Origin: Quillaja saponaria
Lineage: Eukaryota > Streptophyta > Magnoliopsida > Fabales > Quillajaceae
NCBI GenBank assembly: GCA_029379385.1
Contig: CM055605.1
Location: forward strand, 13,365,001 to 13,429,000
DNA: 64,000 nucleotides
Direction of reading: 5' to 3'
The notes beneath the pieces were generated by a model. It made no database searches. It worked only from the letters and a program-made list of their open reading frames with translations, and was not told the DNA's origin. Made by a program: the position numbers and the translations under genes. Within the stretch, counting starts at the first letter, position 1; the number at the start of each line of letters is the position of its first letter. This document shows, piece after piece, positions 37,069-48,640 of the stretch.

Positions 37069-38727
37069 ATGACGAACAAATGATCACTTAGATCTATACT
37101 AGAATCCAACAAGTTGACTGACTCTAACTATTTGGATTGGTACTGCAATCTCAAAATTGTTTTGAAACAATAAAAGATTTCTTATGTACTAGAATGAGAC
37201 ATCCTTTAGGCTCTAATTAAAGGTACATATGATTATGAGGAATTTGATCTTGGTAATCATCAAAAACACCTAGATAACAATGAACAAGCATTATCTATAT
37301 CACCAGAGCTTCAAAACCAACATAAGAACGATGATGCCCACATGATTATCATGCACTTGCAAGAGTTGTATGACAAGCAAGGCAGCGCCGAAAGATTTGA
37401 GGTATCCAAGGAATTATTTTGTTGTGGGATGGCAGAAAGTTCTTCAATAAATGTTCATGTACTGAAGATGATTGTGCACATTGAAAGATTGTCTCAATTA
37501 TGATTTTCCATGGACCATGAACTTTCAGTTGATTTGGTCTTACAATCTTTGCTAGAGTCGTTTTCACAATTTGTTATGAACTATAACATGAATAAGTTGG
37601 AAACAACTATACCCAAGTTACTTAACATGTTGAACATTGTGGAGGGTAATATGAAGAAGGATAAAGCCCAAGTGATGCTAATAAGTAGTTCTTCTAAACC
37701 CAAGTCAAATGGAAATAATAAAAAGTCTAATAGCAAGAATAAGGCTAGTGGTGGGAATAAGAAGGACAAGGCCAAAGTCACATGTTTCCATTGTGCCAAA
37801 AAAGGCCATTGGAAAAGAAATTGCAAAGCATACTTGAATGTCGTGAAGGATAAGAAGGTTGGTAAAGCTTCTACTTTAGGTATGTTTGTGATTGAGGTTA
37901 ATCTATCATATGCAAACCCTAGCTCCTGTGTATTGGATACCGATTATAGTCTCACATTTGTAATAATGTACAGAAACTAAAGAATAGAAGGATGCTTAGT
38001 AAGGGTGAAGTGGACCTACAAGTGGGAAATGGAGCAAGAGTTGCTGCAATAGCTATAAGGTCTTACTTTTTGCATTTGCCATCTGGCATGGTAGTTGAAC
38101 TAGATAATTGTTGTTTAGGTCCCATTATTTCTAAGAACATTATTTTCATTTCTTGTTTAGATAAGAAATATTTTGCATTTGTAATAAAGGAAAATTGGTT
38201 TTCCTTCTCTTTAAAAGGAGATTATTATGGATGTGGTGTTTTGAACAATAGATTATATGTTCTAGAATTAACTGAAATTATCCTCAACATAAACACTAAG
38301 AAACCCAAAGTAGATAATCTAAAACCTTCCTACTTATGGCATTGTAGACTAGATCACATAAATGAGACTAGGATTACTAGATTACACCAAGGTGGATATC
38401 TAGATCAATTTGAATATGAATCATATGGAACATGAGAATCCTGTCTATTTGGAAAGATGACCAAGAAACCTTTCATAGGTAAAGGATTATGTGCTACCAA
38501 GTTACTAGAACTCATAAACTCTGATGTTTGTGGACCAATCTCTATACAAGCTAGAGGTGGATATTCCTAATTCATAACCTTCATTGACAATAAGTCAATG
38601 CATGGGGTGTATCTTATGAGATGCAAGTCTGAATCCTTTGAAAATTTCAAAGAATTTAGGAATAAAGTAGAGAAACAAATTGGTAAAAGTATTAAGACAC
38701 TTAGATCTAATGGTGGTGGAGAATAAC
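37069..38727 (+). pseudogene. Ty1/copia gag-protease-integrase 5' half (broken)
   Basis: The frame starts near ATG 37069. Gag can be read as SNYLDWYCNLKIVLKQ-like sequence at ~37120, then 37510-37980 with the zinc knuckle CFHCAKKGHWKRNC (37781-37822), complete CX2CX4HX4C. The protease active site near 37930 reads LDTDYS where copia elements have DTGC or DSGA, so it is altered. 37992-38435 holds the gag-pre-integrase domain (LWHCRLDHINETRITRLHQ). Integrase continues (CLFGKMTKKPF; VCGPISIQARGGYS; FITFIDNKS) to the GGGE motif at 38722, where it is cut by an LTR starting at 38728. Reverse transcriptase and RNase H are not found elsewhere in the window. Several stops. Confidence 0.9.
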
Positions 38728-40214
38728 TGATAAGTCTTTGAATTAGACTTATTTCATATTCTTTTGAACATTTATTTAGCTATATTCTTAAGTTTTACTT
38801 TAAATTTTTGTTTAGTCATTATTGTATTAGGATATTGAATCCTAGTTGATTTTATTAGGACTTTGCTTTGTGGTAAAAGTTGCATTAATTATTAACTTTG
38901 TGTGTGTGTTTTGAAGGTTCAAATGCATAAAATAGACCTATTTGTAGTCAAATTTGAAAGGAAAAAGAATATCATTTGCATTGGGCACCACAAACATGAA
39001 AGATAGGTGCCACATGCCCAAAACGAGTGAAACCAGTATGTTGTCAGACAAGCTATAAAGATGGTGCCAAGGGTAGTTTCAACCAATGCTCAGTGTGCTT
39101 CGTTCCTTTGATTTTTAAGGATACGATGCCGAAAAAGCATGGCTACAGTGCTGGCCTAATTTCTAGTCCGAATAAAACATAAATTAAGAGTTTTAAAGCC
39201 TATTTAAAAGAGAATAGCTTAGGGATTCAATATACACAATTTGTAATCCCCAAGCCCAGCTAGCCCAAGTACCTTGAAAAATCCACAACCCACGCCATAT
39301 GATTAAAATGCTAGCATAAAGATACTTAGTAGTTAATGCGTGTAGCTTATATAGCCAAGATCAACCCAGTATACATTCGATGTGAGACTTAGCACATGTC
39401 AACCCTAAATAATCACATAATGGGGTGTTAAAAACTCCCTACTTAAATCCTTGATGTCCTTGACCTAAACATGACTCAGGCTACAGTGCCTCTGAGCACA
39501 CATGTGTATGAATATTGTATTAGCTATAATACCATTTGTAATGCCCTAAGCCCAACTGGCCCAAGTACTTTGAAAAGTCCACAACCCACACTAAATGGAT
39601 TAAAAAGCTAGTCTGAAGGTACTTAGTAATCAGTTCTTATAGCTTATGTAGCCAGGTTCAACCTAGTATACACTCAATATAAGACTTAGCATACATCAAC
39701 CCTACATAATTATAGACTGGGATGTTACAAACTCCACTACTTAAATCATTGACATCCTCATGAAAGCCTAAACATTAGCTCTGATACCATTTGTAACACC
39801 CTAAGCCCAACTAGCCCAAGTATCTTGAAAAGTTCACAACTTACATTACATAGGTTAAAATACTAGCTTGAAGGTACTTGGTAGCAGGTACTTGTGTGTT
39901 ATAAACAACACAATCACACTTTCTATAGTCAATGTGGGAAACAAGAATGCAAGGAAACAAGAAGAGCTTCCAAGGATTGATGATTGAAGACTGTCCATCA
40001 TTAGTTTTCTCTTTTCCTACATCTTTATTTACTTTCTTTTTTTGTATTAACTTGATGGTTGAACTGATTTGGTTTATGTTTTTAGTAGGTAACATGAACT
40101 AATTTAGTTTATTGGATTGGAATGGAACTCAACATGTAGATTGAATTTTTATATTTATTGATTACTTAAGGTTTGGTATTTGAATTGTTTATTTCATTAT
40201 TTACTCAATGTTCT
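38728..40214 (+). repeat. LTR copy A of an Athila/Tat-like family, interrupted by a TRIM array
   Basis: It starts TGATAAGTCTTTG directly after the broken copia integrase. It aligns with copy B from 41274: TATTAGGATATTGAATCCTAG against TATTAGGATATTAATTCCTAG, and TGTGTTTTGAAGGT. After the TRIM array (39242-39930) the match resumes with GCAAGGAAACAAGAAGAGCTT. The right boundary near 40210 is not clear. Confidence 0.6.
39242..39930 (-). mobile_element. TRIM retrotransposon tandem array (three LTRs, two internal segments)
   Basis: Three copies of a short LTR lie in a row: A 39242-39432, B 39537-39729, C from 39792 (3' part lost near 39930). Each starts TGTAA(C/T) and A and B end near TGTTA(C/A)A, ~192 bases. 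Between them are only 104 and 62 bases. On the minus strand each internal piece begins two bases from the LTR with TGGTATCAGAGC (39789-39778) or a decayed form (39534-39523), an initiator-Met primer site, and ends in a short purine tract (GTAGTGGAGTT). That is the full anatomy of a TRIM, repeated head to tail. The LTR has AAGTCTCACATCG and a TATATAAGC box on the minus strand. No coding sequence. Confidence 0.75.
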
Positions 40215-41273
40215 AATTGCTTAGCATTATAAAGCTGGTACTATAGTGCCAAGGGAAATTTAAACTAGCACCTGCCTAGCATACTTCCTTCCTCCGATTT
40301 TTAAGGCCACGGCACCGGAAAAGCATGGTTACAGTGCTGGCCCTATTCGTAGTCTAAATTGAACTCAAATTGAGGATTTTAAAGCCTATTTAAAAGGGAA
40401 TCGCTTGGGGATTTAATAAACATGATTAAACTAAGTTTTGTGGAGAAAAGGAAGCCATCAAGAGTTAAGGAAAGAATAACTTAGCCAGGAGTTCTTAGAC
40501 TATTTAATGGATAATGAGGTTCTATCTCAATGGTCTTTTGGGCACTTCAAAACCATTTATTGCAATATTGGGAAGTAGGGTTAGAGGTGTAGAACTTGGG
40601 ATGTTGGTGTTTGCTGAATTTTCTTGTAATCTAAGTGGGTGAATGGTAGCCATGGAGACAAATTTTGTCTGCATGTTGATGTTAATCTATTGCAAGCCTC
40701 TTGGGAGTCTAATAATGCCTCTCATGGAAATTTTAGGGCTAGAACTTTGACACAAAGTCTCAAAGTCCATCCAAAGCCTCTGTTTGCTAATTGAGTGGAA
40801 GTTTGGTATTTAGTGGGAGTTTGAGTAGGATTATCAAGCCTGGTGCTGAAGAGAAGTTGAAGCTAAGGACATGTAGAATAAATCTGAAGCTTGGAACAAT
40901 TAGGGTTTGAATAGAAGAAAAGATAGAGCTATTGGGCAGATGCTGGCATCTTACTGAACTACTGTGTGTTCAATTTCAGTGCAAGTAGCTTTTAAGGGGA
41001 TTCTGGGATGATTTAGCCTAAGTGACCTAAAGTAAAGTTGTTTTCCACATCTTGAACAACTTTGTAGGACAAGAGCTAGTTACTTGCAGGGAGTGTTTTG
41101 GAACCCTTGGCAGCTAGTTCAGAGTTTCTAGGCAGTGCTTCGTACTTGGTTTAGCGCAATATATATTTTAAGAGACTTGGAGGCAAAATCAAGAACTAGT
41201 GGCTAAAGAGAAAGTGTTTAGGAGACTCATAAGAACCTATATAAGATTTTCTTGAGTTTATTTAAGGGGTTAG
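40215..41273. other. Duplicated LTR segment and non-coding sequence
   Basis: 40220-40480 repeats the middle of LTR copy A (39058-39240; shared GAAAAAGCATGG-like, ACAGTGCTGGCC and TTTTAAAGCCTATTTAAAAG blocks), then continues without a TRIM (GAAGCCATCAAGAGTTAAGG). 40480-41260 has no recognisable coding or repeat signal. A purine tract (TTTAAGGGGTTAG) precedes LTR copy B. Confidence 0.5.
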
Positions 41274-42302
41274 TGATAACTTTGTAAAATAGAGTTATTG
41301 CATATCCTTTTACTCATTTATTTTAGCTAGGATCAAGAGTTTTAGGTGGTATTTGCTTAGTTTTTAGTTAATTTCTAGTTAATGTCCATACTATATTAGG
41401 ATATTAATTCCTAGTTGATTTAGGCTATGATTTAGGTTTTTAATAAGAGATCTAATTTATATTAACTTAATTATGTGTTTTGAAGGTCTAATACATGTAA
41501 GAGGCCCTTTAGAAATCAAATTAGAGGACAATTCATGCAAAACATCAAAACATACCAACTTTTATTTAAGTAATGTCCTAGTCTAATTCAAAAAGGATGT
41601 ATCTAAAGGCTATATGGTGGCACCGCAACTTTGAGCACTTGAGCACTACAGTGCTGAAGAAGTTGGAAATAAAGTTTTATGAAGCGAGCATGGCGCCAAG
41701 ACAATATATGGTGGCATTGCGGTGGTGATGTCCCAAGAATTTTAGCATTAAGCCATAATGGAAGGCACTACAGCACCAGGAAGAGGAAGCCGCTATGCCA
41801 TTTCTGAAAATGACTTTGTATTGGAACAGAGGTCTTAGCGCCACAACGCTGAGGAATGAGGCACCATATTGTACTTCTGTTATAATTAGAATCCTAATTG
41901 GGTTTGAACTAGGAAAAGGCTTATATAAAGAGATGAAAGTTGGGGTTTAGAGTACACAATTAAGTTGAGATTTTCTAGAGAAAATGAAGCCATCAAGAGT
42001 GCAAGGAAACAAAAGGAGCTTAGGATGACTGAAGATTGAAGACTGATAATCTTTATAGTTTTATCTTTTCCTACACCGTTTTTTTAGTTTTTCTTGTATT
42101 TTTCTTGATGGTGATTTTATTTAAGTTTATGTCTATATTAGGTAGCATGAACTAATTATTTCTCTAGGATTGAAATGGAACTCAATATGTAGCTTTATGG
42201 TTTTTATTATTTATTGATTGTTTAGGATTTAGTAATTGAATTATTTATTTCATTTCGTACTTAATGCTTTTAGTTGATTAGCTATAAATTAGATTGAATT
42301 AA
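41274..42302 (+). repeat. LTR copy B, left part
   Basis: It starts TGATAACTTTG and parallels copy A. It runs to 42302, where a minus-strand gypsy element is inserted; related sequence resumes at 47753. Inside, GC-richer motifs such as AGCGCCACAACGCTGAG and CACTACAGTGCTG recur, unlike the surrounding AT-rich DNA. Confidence 0.6.
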
Positions 42303-42770
42303 TGATACCATTCCACAAAGTAAAATAGTAAGTTAACACAAGTTCGCCACTTTAAGGATAAGAAATCACCACCTTAAAGATAAGAACTCAGATTAAGTTT
42401 GCCACTAAAGGAATCCACTATAGAGATAAGAACTTTGAATAGAAATTCAACCACACGGTTTTTTGATAACTCTCCAAAACTGCCTTTCATTAATATGAAA
42501 ATGTGAATATATAGCTTGGAACAACCCTCCAAGTGTAGGGAAAGGCTAAACACAAAACAACTACCAAAAACATATAAGAAATGACTAACAAGATTAACTC
42601 ATTATAACTTCTAGAGAAATACATTAATAATAGATAATGACTAGATTTATTGTGTTTGACTAATTAATTGGCTGAATAAATAATTAAACCAAATTGTGAG
42701 TTGGTCAAAAATGAACTCAAATTGGTTAGACTCTTTCACATTGAGTTTATTTACATTATTATCAGTATCA
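42303..42770 (-). repeat. 3' LTR (468 bases)
   Basis: TG...CA ends, adjacent to the polypurine tract at 42771-42782, and matched by 47224-47752. Confidence 0.9.
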
Positions 42771-42789
42771 TTCTCCCCTAGTGCAAAAA

Positions 42790-45700
42790 CGATCGCCCTC
42801 TAGTCTAGTGGTTCATTAACATTATATGGAGATAGATATGAGATATTAAAAGTAACTAAAACTCCATAATCTCTAGGAAGCTCCACCTTGTAAGCATTGT
42901 CATTAATTTTCTTGACAATTTTAAGTGGATCGTCATATCTTGGTTGAATTTCAGCATACTTCCTGTTAGGAAATCTTTCTCTTTTTAAATGAATCCATAC
43001 CAGATCACCTTCATTAAACACAACTTTCTTCCTATGCTTATTGGCTTGCCTTTTGTATTTTTCAGTTTGCTTCAAAATCTTGTTTCTCACCTGCTAATGA
43101 ATTCTTAATGAACATAGCTCTTTCATCAGCTTCCCCATTACATTGATTCTCAATGTGAATAGGAGATAAATCCACGAGGCCACTAAGATTCATCCTATAA
43201 ACTGGTTCAAAAGGTGAACATCCAGTAGTCTGACTTGTTGAACGGTTGTATGCAAACTCAACATGAGACAATAAGCTTTCCTATTCTCTAACATTCTTCT
43301 TCACCAACCTCCTAATCAAAGCTCCCAAAGATCTATTGACAACTTCAATTTGTACATCGATTTGTGGATGATGAAATGAACTAAATTGAAGCTTAGTTCC
43401 CAACTTTTTCCAAAGAGTCTTCAAAAAATGGCTCAAGAATTTTGAATCTCAATAAAAAATGATGATTTTAAGAATGCCATGAAGCTTAACAATTTTTTTT
43501 CAAATAAAGGTCAGCAATATGAGTGGCATCTGAAGTTTTATTGCACGGAATAAAATGTGCCATTTTAGAAAATTTGTCTACTACCACCATAATTGAATCT
43601 TTACCTCTTTGAGTTCTAGGCAGCCTCTTAATAAAATCCATACTCACATCTTCCCCAAGTACTGTTAGAATTGGAAGAGGAGTATATAATCCAGCATTGC
43701 TCCCATGCATCTTGGCTTTGTGACAAGTAATACATCTCTTCATACTCTTGTGAACATCTTGTACAAGCTTAGGCCAATAGAAGTTTTCTTGCACCATGAT
43801 TAAGGTTTTGTCTTGACCAAAGTGTCCAATAAGTTCTCCACTATGACCCTCTTGAATTATGGCTTCTTTAAGAGAACATTTTATTATACAAAGTTGTTTA
43901 CCTCTAAAAAAGAACCCATCATAAATGAAAAATTGGTTCTTTGGTCCACTTAAACAAGTTTTTCAAAGATTGCCTAAATCAGAATCATCTTCATTAAGGG
44001 TTTTAATAATCTAAAAACCAATCACCACAGATTGCATATTATTTAACAAAACATGTCTTCTACTCAATGCATCTACAACCTTATTCAATTGTCCAGATTT
44101 ATGCTTGAGAACAAACTAAAAGGCTTGAAGGAATTCTACCCATTTTACATACCGTGCATTTAGCTTATATTAGGTGCTCAAATACTTCAATGCCTCATGG
44201 TCTAAATAGAGCATAAACTCCTTGGGAAGCAGGTAGTGACTCCAATGACTAAGAGCCCAGATTATTGCATAGAACTCTTTGTCATAAGTTGAATATTTCC
44301 TCTTGACATCATTTAGTTTTTCACTAAAGAAGGCATTGGGTATCTTTTCTTGGCTAAGTACAGCACCAATTCCCACATTAGATGCATCACAATCAACTTC
44401 AAACACTTGGCTGAAATCTGTAAGTATTAGAACTGGGGACTGTGGTTATCTTTCTCTTGACAAGATCAAATCTTTCTTAGGCTTCCTTAGTCCATTTGAA
44501 AATTCCTCCCTTAAGACATTCGGTGATATGAGTTACTAAAGTGCTGAAATGCTTTATGAACCTCCTATAGAAAGAGATTATCCCATGGAAGCTCCGTACA
44601 TTATGAATAGTTTTAGGAACTGGCCAATTTCCTATTGCCTCCACCTTGCTAAGATCCATCTTTATTCTTGAACTAGATACCATATAACCCAAGAAAACAA
44701 GGCTATCTGTAATGAAATGGCATTTTTACAAATTAGCAAAATTTTTTTGTTCCCTCAAGGTTTGAAAAACACTTCTTAGATGCTCCAAATGGTCCTGCAA
44801 AGATTACTATAAACCAAATTGTCATCAAAGTATACAACCAAAAATTTTCCCAACAAAGGTATAATAAGAACATATGTCATGAGCCTTATAAAAGTACTTG
44901 GTGCATTTGACAGCCCAAATGGCATTACAAGCCATTTATAAAGTCCCTTTCCAATTTTGAATGATGTTTTCCATTCATCTCCTTCTTTCATTCTGATTTG
45001 GTGATAACCACTTCAAAGATCAATTTTTGAGAACATCTTAGCACCATGGAGCTGATCAAGTAAATCATCCAATCTTGGAATAGGAAACGGGTACCTAATG
45101 GTGATCTTGTTAATGGCTCTATTATTAAAACACATACGCCATGAACTATCTTTCTTTGGGACAAGAAAAGCAGGAACTGCACAAGGGCTCATACTTTCTC
45201 GAATCATCCCTTTAGCTATTAAATCATCTACTTGCCTCTATAATTCAACTTGCTGAATTAGATTCATTCAATAGACTGCTTTATTAGGTAAGGTAGATCC
45301 CGGGACAAGATCAATACAATGTTGAATGTTCCTCATTGGTGGCAAACCAATAGGAATCTTATTAGGTATTACATCCTTACATTCTTCCAACAAAGGCAGC
45401 AAGAACTCATGACATAGTACTTTTTGAGTAGTTGTAACTTCCACCACCAAGAGAGTATAGATTTCATCCTAGCCCAAACATGCTTTAATTGTGAACTTGT
45501 TAGAAAAGAATTACCAACCTCTTTGAAATCTTTCAATTCAAGCTTCAATGGAGCTAAAATTATTCGAAAACTATCCTTGACAAATGAGTAAGTATTTTTA
45601 AACTCATCGTGTGACATCTTTCAATCATATTATTAAGGTCTTTTAAGAAGCAGATGACATGCATCCATTGGTACAAAATCACACCAAACTTCATCTTTGT
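42790..45700 (-). pseudogene. Gypsy pol: reverse transcriptase, RNase H, integrase (broken)
   Basis: RT lies at 45207-44776: [20 protein letters not shown], then [20 protein letters not shown], then [20 protein letters not shown], with the catalytic site reading YFDD. The RT end (44692-44477) has VRSFHGIISFYRRF. RNase H is at 44406-44170 ([18 protein letters not shown] ... [10 protein letters not shown] ... HEALKYL). Integrase zinc finger and core are at 43797-43486 (NFYWPKLVQDVHKSMKRCITC, SMDFIKRLPRTQRGKDSIMV) and 43271-43062. The integrase tail, 43090-42800, ends with DLVWIHLKRERFP and NDNAYKVELPRDYGV followed by NISYLSPY, typical of a large plant gypsy group. Frameshifts separate most pieces. 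Confidence 0.92.
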
Positions 45701-47200
45701 AGTTCTTACCAATGGAGGAAGAAACCAAACATTTCTTTGTGACTTTCAAACCATTGCCCTTCTAGAACCATTGAATTTTTTTAAGGTTGAAGGATAGGCT
45801 CGGTTTTCAAGTTTAACTTACTTATCATCTCTTTAGCCACCACATTTGTACAACTTCTAGCATCTATGATCACATTACAAACTCTTCCACTGCTAGTGCA
45901 CCTTGTTTGAAAAATGTTGTCTCTCAGCCAAGACTCATCATTCTCTTGATTCATATTGAGGCTTCTCCGAATCACCAAAGTTTCTCTTTTATCAGCAAAT
46001 TCAGTGACTTCTTCAATCTCCTCTTCTTCATGGCTCATTTCTTCCTCATTTTTCTCAATTACATCTTCAGTAATGGTTACTACTTTTTGGTTTTGACAAT
46101 CAGTAACAATGTGACTAAACCCTTAGCACTAAAAACACTTTCAGGTATCATTAGAACTACTTGAAGATCTTTGACCCATTCCTCTATCCCCTTTTTCTTC
46201 ATTCTTGCTAGAAGTTGCTACTTTGACAAGAGGCTTATTGGGTTTAGAGAAGTACCCATTCCTCTATCCCCTCTTTTCTTCATTCTTGCTAGAAGTTGCT
46301 CCTTTGACAAGAGGCTTATTGGGTTTAGAGAAGTTACTCCCCTAGTTATAAAAACTTGTTTTAATGAATGTTCTTGATGAGTACTTCATCTATTACTGCT
46401 CAATGGTGATAGCAAGTTTTCTAACATCGTTAAAAGTCCAAAATGCTTATAGTTTGATTGCATCCACATGCTCCCTTTTTAATTCTTGCAAGCACCATGC
46501 AATGGTCTGTTCCTCCAGTTCACTAATGTCATACCGAAGTATTAAGTACTCAAATTCCCTTATGTACTTTTCCACAAGTAGATTGTATTGCTTAAAATTA
46601 TAAAACTTTGTGAAATTTTTCTTGTCTATAATTCTCAGAAAGAAATCTCCTTTTCAATTCCCTTTTCAACTTCTCTCAAGTTCAAATAGGCCTCCTTCCT
46701 TCTCTATTCCATTCTCTTTTCAAATTTTCCCACCAAAGTGATGAATAACCTTTTAATTTGATAGCTACCAATTTCACCTTTCTTTCCTCCTAATACTCCT
46801 TAAAATCAAATATTCTTTCCACAGTATGTAACCAATCTAAGAAAACACACCTTGCATTTTCCCATCAAACTCTGGAACTTCAATCTTTGTATCCCCTTCA
46901 CGTCCTCATGGCTACCTTCTTTGCCTTTGCATATTGTGATCCTCATCTCTTGAATTATCATCATTGCCAAAATGATTTTGACCTTCCACCTCCATGTGTA
47001 CGTCACGCTGGTTCCTTCCATGTCGAGGGTTAATTTTTTTGTTGTTCTAGTTCTCTTTGTAGAATCTCCACTGTCCTTCTTAGTTCCACAATCTCCATGT
47101 CACATTCATAGTCGTTTATGCCTTGAAAATCTGGAGGAATAGGAGTGCCTCACTTTGCCATGATAAGTGCTAAAATATTTTTATGGCACCAGGTTTTTTT
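45700..47200 (-). pseudogene. Gypsy gag and protease (broken)
   Basis: Gag starts near 47162 on the minus strand (PIPPDFQGINDYECDMEIVE-like) and is riddled with stops; a capsid segment (FDFKEY ... KVKLVAIKLKGYSSLWWENL) lies near 46820-46700. The zinc knuckle near 46137-46090 reads C-F-stop-C-stop-GFSHIVTDC; both stops are one C-to-T change from glutamine codons. The protease follows at 46038-45781; its active-site segment reads IIDARS where the family has IIDGGS. An 83-base tandem duplication lies within gag at 46172-46336. Confidence 0.8.
46172..46336 (-). repeat. Tandem duplication of ~83 bases within gag
   Basis: ACCCATTCCTCTATCCCCT through GGGTTTAGAGAAGT occurs twice in direct succession with only a few differences, so it is younger than most other damage in the element. 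Confidence 0.9.
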
Positions 47201-47223
47201 TGTTTCTATACTCTGATACTAGA

Positions 47224-47752
47224 TGATATCATTTCACAAAGTAAAACAATAAGTTAACATAAGTTCTCCACTTTAAGGATAAAAAAGGACTCAGATTAAG
47301 TTTGACATTTAAGGAATCCACCTTAGAGATAAGAACTTTGAATAGAAATTCAACCACACAAGTTTTTGATAACTCTCCAAAACTACCTTTCATTAATCTA
47401 AAAATGTGCATATGTAGCTTAGAATAACCTCCAAGTATAGGGAAATGCTAAACACAAAGCAACTTCCAAAAACGCATAGGAAATGACTAACAAGACTAAC
47501 TCATTACAACTTCCAAAAACGCATAGGAAATTACTAACAAGATTAACTCATTAGAACTTCCAAAGAAACACATTAATGATAGATAATGACCAGATTTATT
47601 ATGCTTGACTAATTGATTGGGTGGATGAATAATTAAACCAAATTGTGGGCTTGTCAAAAATGAACTTTTGGGCTTTAGTTACTTCTTGGACCATTAACCT
47701 AAATTGGCTAGATTCTTTCACATTGAGATTATTTGCATCATTATCAATATCA
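47224..47752 (-). repeat. 5' LTR (529 bases) with internal 47-base duplication
   Basis: It matches 42303-42770 but is longer: AACTTCCAAAAACGCATAGG and the next ~27 bases occur twice (47461-47554), and a ~40-base block near 47660-47700 is absent from the other LTR. Confidence 0.88.
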
Positions 47753-48340
47753 TTTGGTAACCTAACCAAACTTGGAAAAGAGAGTTTAGTATTACCCTTG
47801 ATTGAAATAGCACAAGATTGAATTTATACACATGCTTGCTGAGTTTGATTTGTATATAGCATAGAAATATAACTATATGCCTTGTGTAGTCAATTTAGGT
47901 CTAATCTTAATGAGTTTTGCTTATCTTAATTCTCATAGGAATATAGTGAATTGGGTAAGTAAGATATATATTTATAAGACATAGGAATATGCTTATAATT
48001 GAATTAGAACCTAGGTTAATAATTTGATACCATAACTAAGCATGATAAGATAATAATAAGTCAACTGAAATGTTGAAGGAAATTGTAATTCTAGGCCTTT
48101 ATCCATTAAATTCTCTAGTTTAATTTTCATTAGTTAGATTTAGTTTAAATTAGACTTTTCACCATAATTTGGTTGTTTGAATAAAATTAGGATTGTGTTA
48201 ATTTTAATACTTAGCTAGATATTAATTTTAATTCAAACTATTTTTTTATTATGTATTGTTTTTTCTTTAATCTTTTTTATTTTATTTTATTGTTTGTTTT
48301 GTGAGGCACTCTAAAGATGTATACTTAATATTTCAACCTT
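47753..48340 (+). repeat. LTR copy B, right part
   Basis: Sequence after the gypsy insertion resembles 52790-53200 in order (GATTGAA/TTAGTATAATT-like, then GACATAGGAATAT, AACCTAGGTTAA, CCTAGGTGTTAG/CTAGGCC blocks). The match fades near 48150; 48150-48340 is AT-rich without a visible gene. Confidence 0.5.
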
Positions 48341-48349
48341 AAATATTTC

Positions 48350-48640
48350 GCTCAATTTGACTTGGAATCATTCCAAGATGCTTGGGAGAGATTCAACTAT
48401 ATGTTGCTTGAAACGAGAAGGAGAGTGGTTGATAGACTATCTAGTGGAAGTTTCATGAATCTAAAAGATGACAAAGCTTGTGAGTTGTTGAAGACTTTGG
48501 CCTACCCATCCATACTCATGAGTGAGTCTACATCAAGTGAGAATGAGCCTACACTAAATGAGGAGCCTATAGAGATGTCTCAAGATTGGTACAAAGCTCT
48601 TATCCACCAAGTATGCACTTTGTAGAAGATGAATAATACG
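48350..48640 (+). pseudogene. Athila/Tat-like gag fragment
   Basis: The frame at 48362-48625 reads ESFQDAWERFNYMLLE, then VDRLSSGSFMNLKDDKACELL, the same block as ANGGALVDKTLEATKNLI in the element at 3911-10209. The residue order fits the C-terminal half of gag; the N-terminal half is absent, and a deletion seems to join it to LTR-like DNA on the left. It stops at TAG 48625. Confidence 0.7.

Larger units (their letters stand above)
42303..47752 (-). mobile_element. Ty3/gypsy retrotransposon with short LTRs, minus strand
   Basis: Two LTRs (42303-42770 and 47224-47752) share TGATA(C/T)CATT(C/T)CACAAAG at the left and ATCA(G/A)TATCA at the right. The interior on the minus strand gives primer site, gag, protease, RT, RNase H and integrase. 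A decayed initiator-Met site (TAGTATCAGAG) follows the 5' LTR near 47209-47222, and a purine tract (CTAGGGGAGAA) precedes the 3' LTR at 42771-42782. Flanking bases (ATTAA and TTTGG) do not match. All genes carry stops. The element is 5.45 kb, full length for a short-LTR gypsy family. Confidence 0.9.

Noticed and set aside
39242..39930. Cassandra-type TRIM with a 5S rRNA segment
   Set aside because: A short AGTACTTGG stretch resembles part of 5S RNA, but the remaining 5S sequence is not there.
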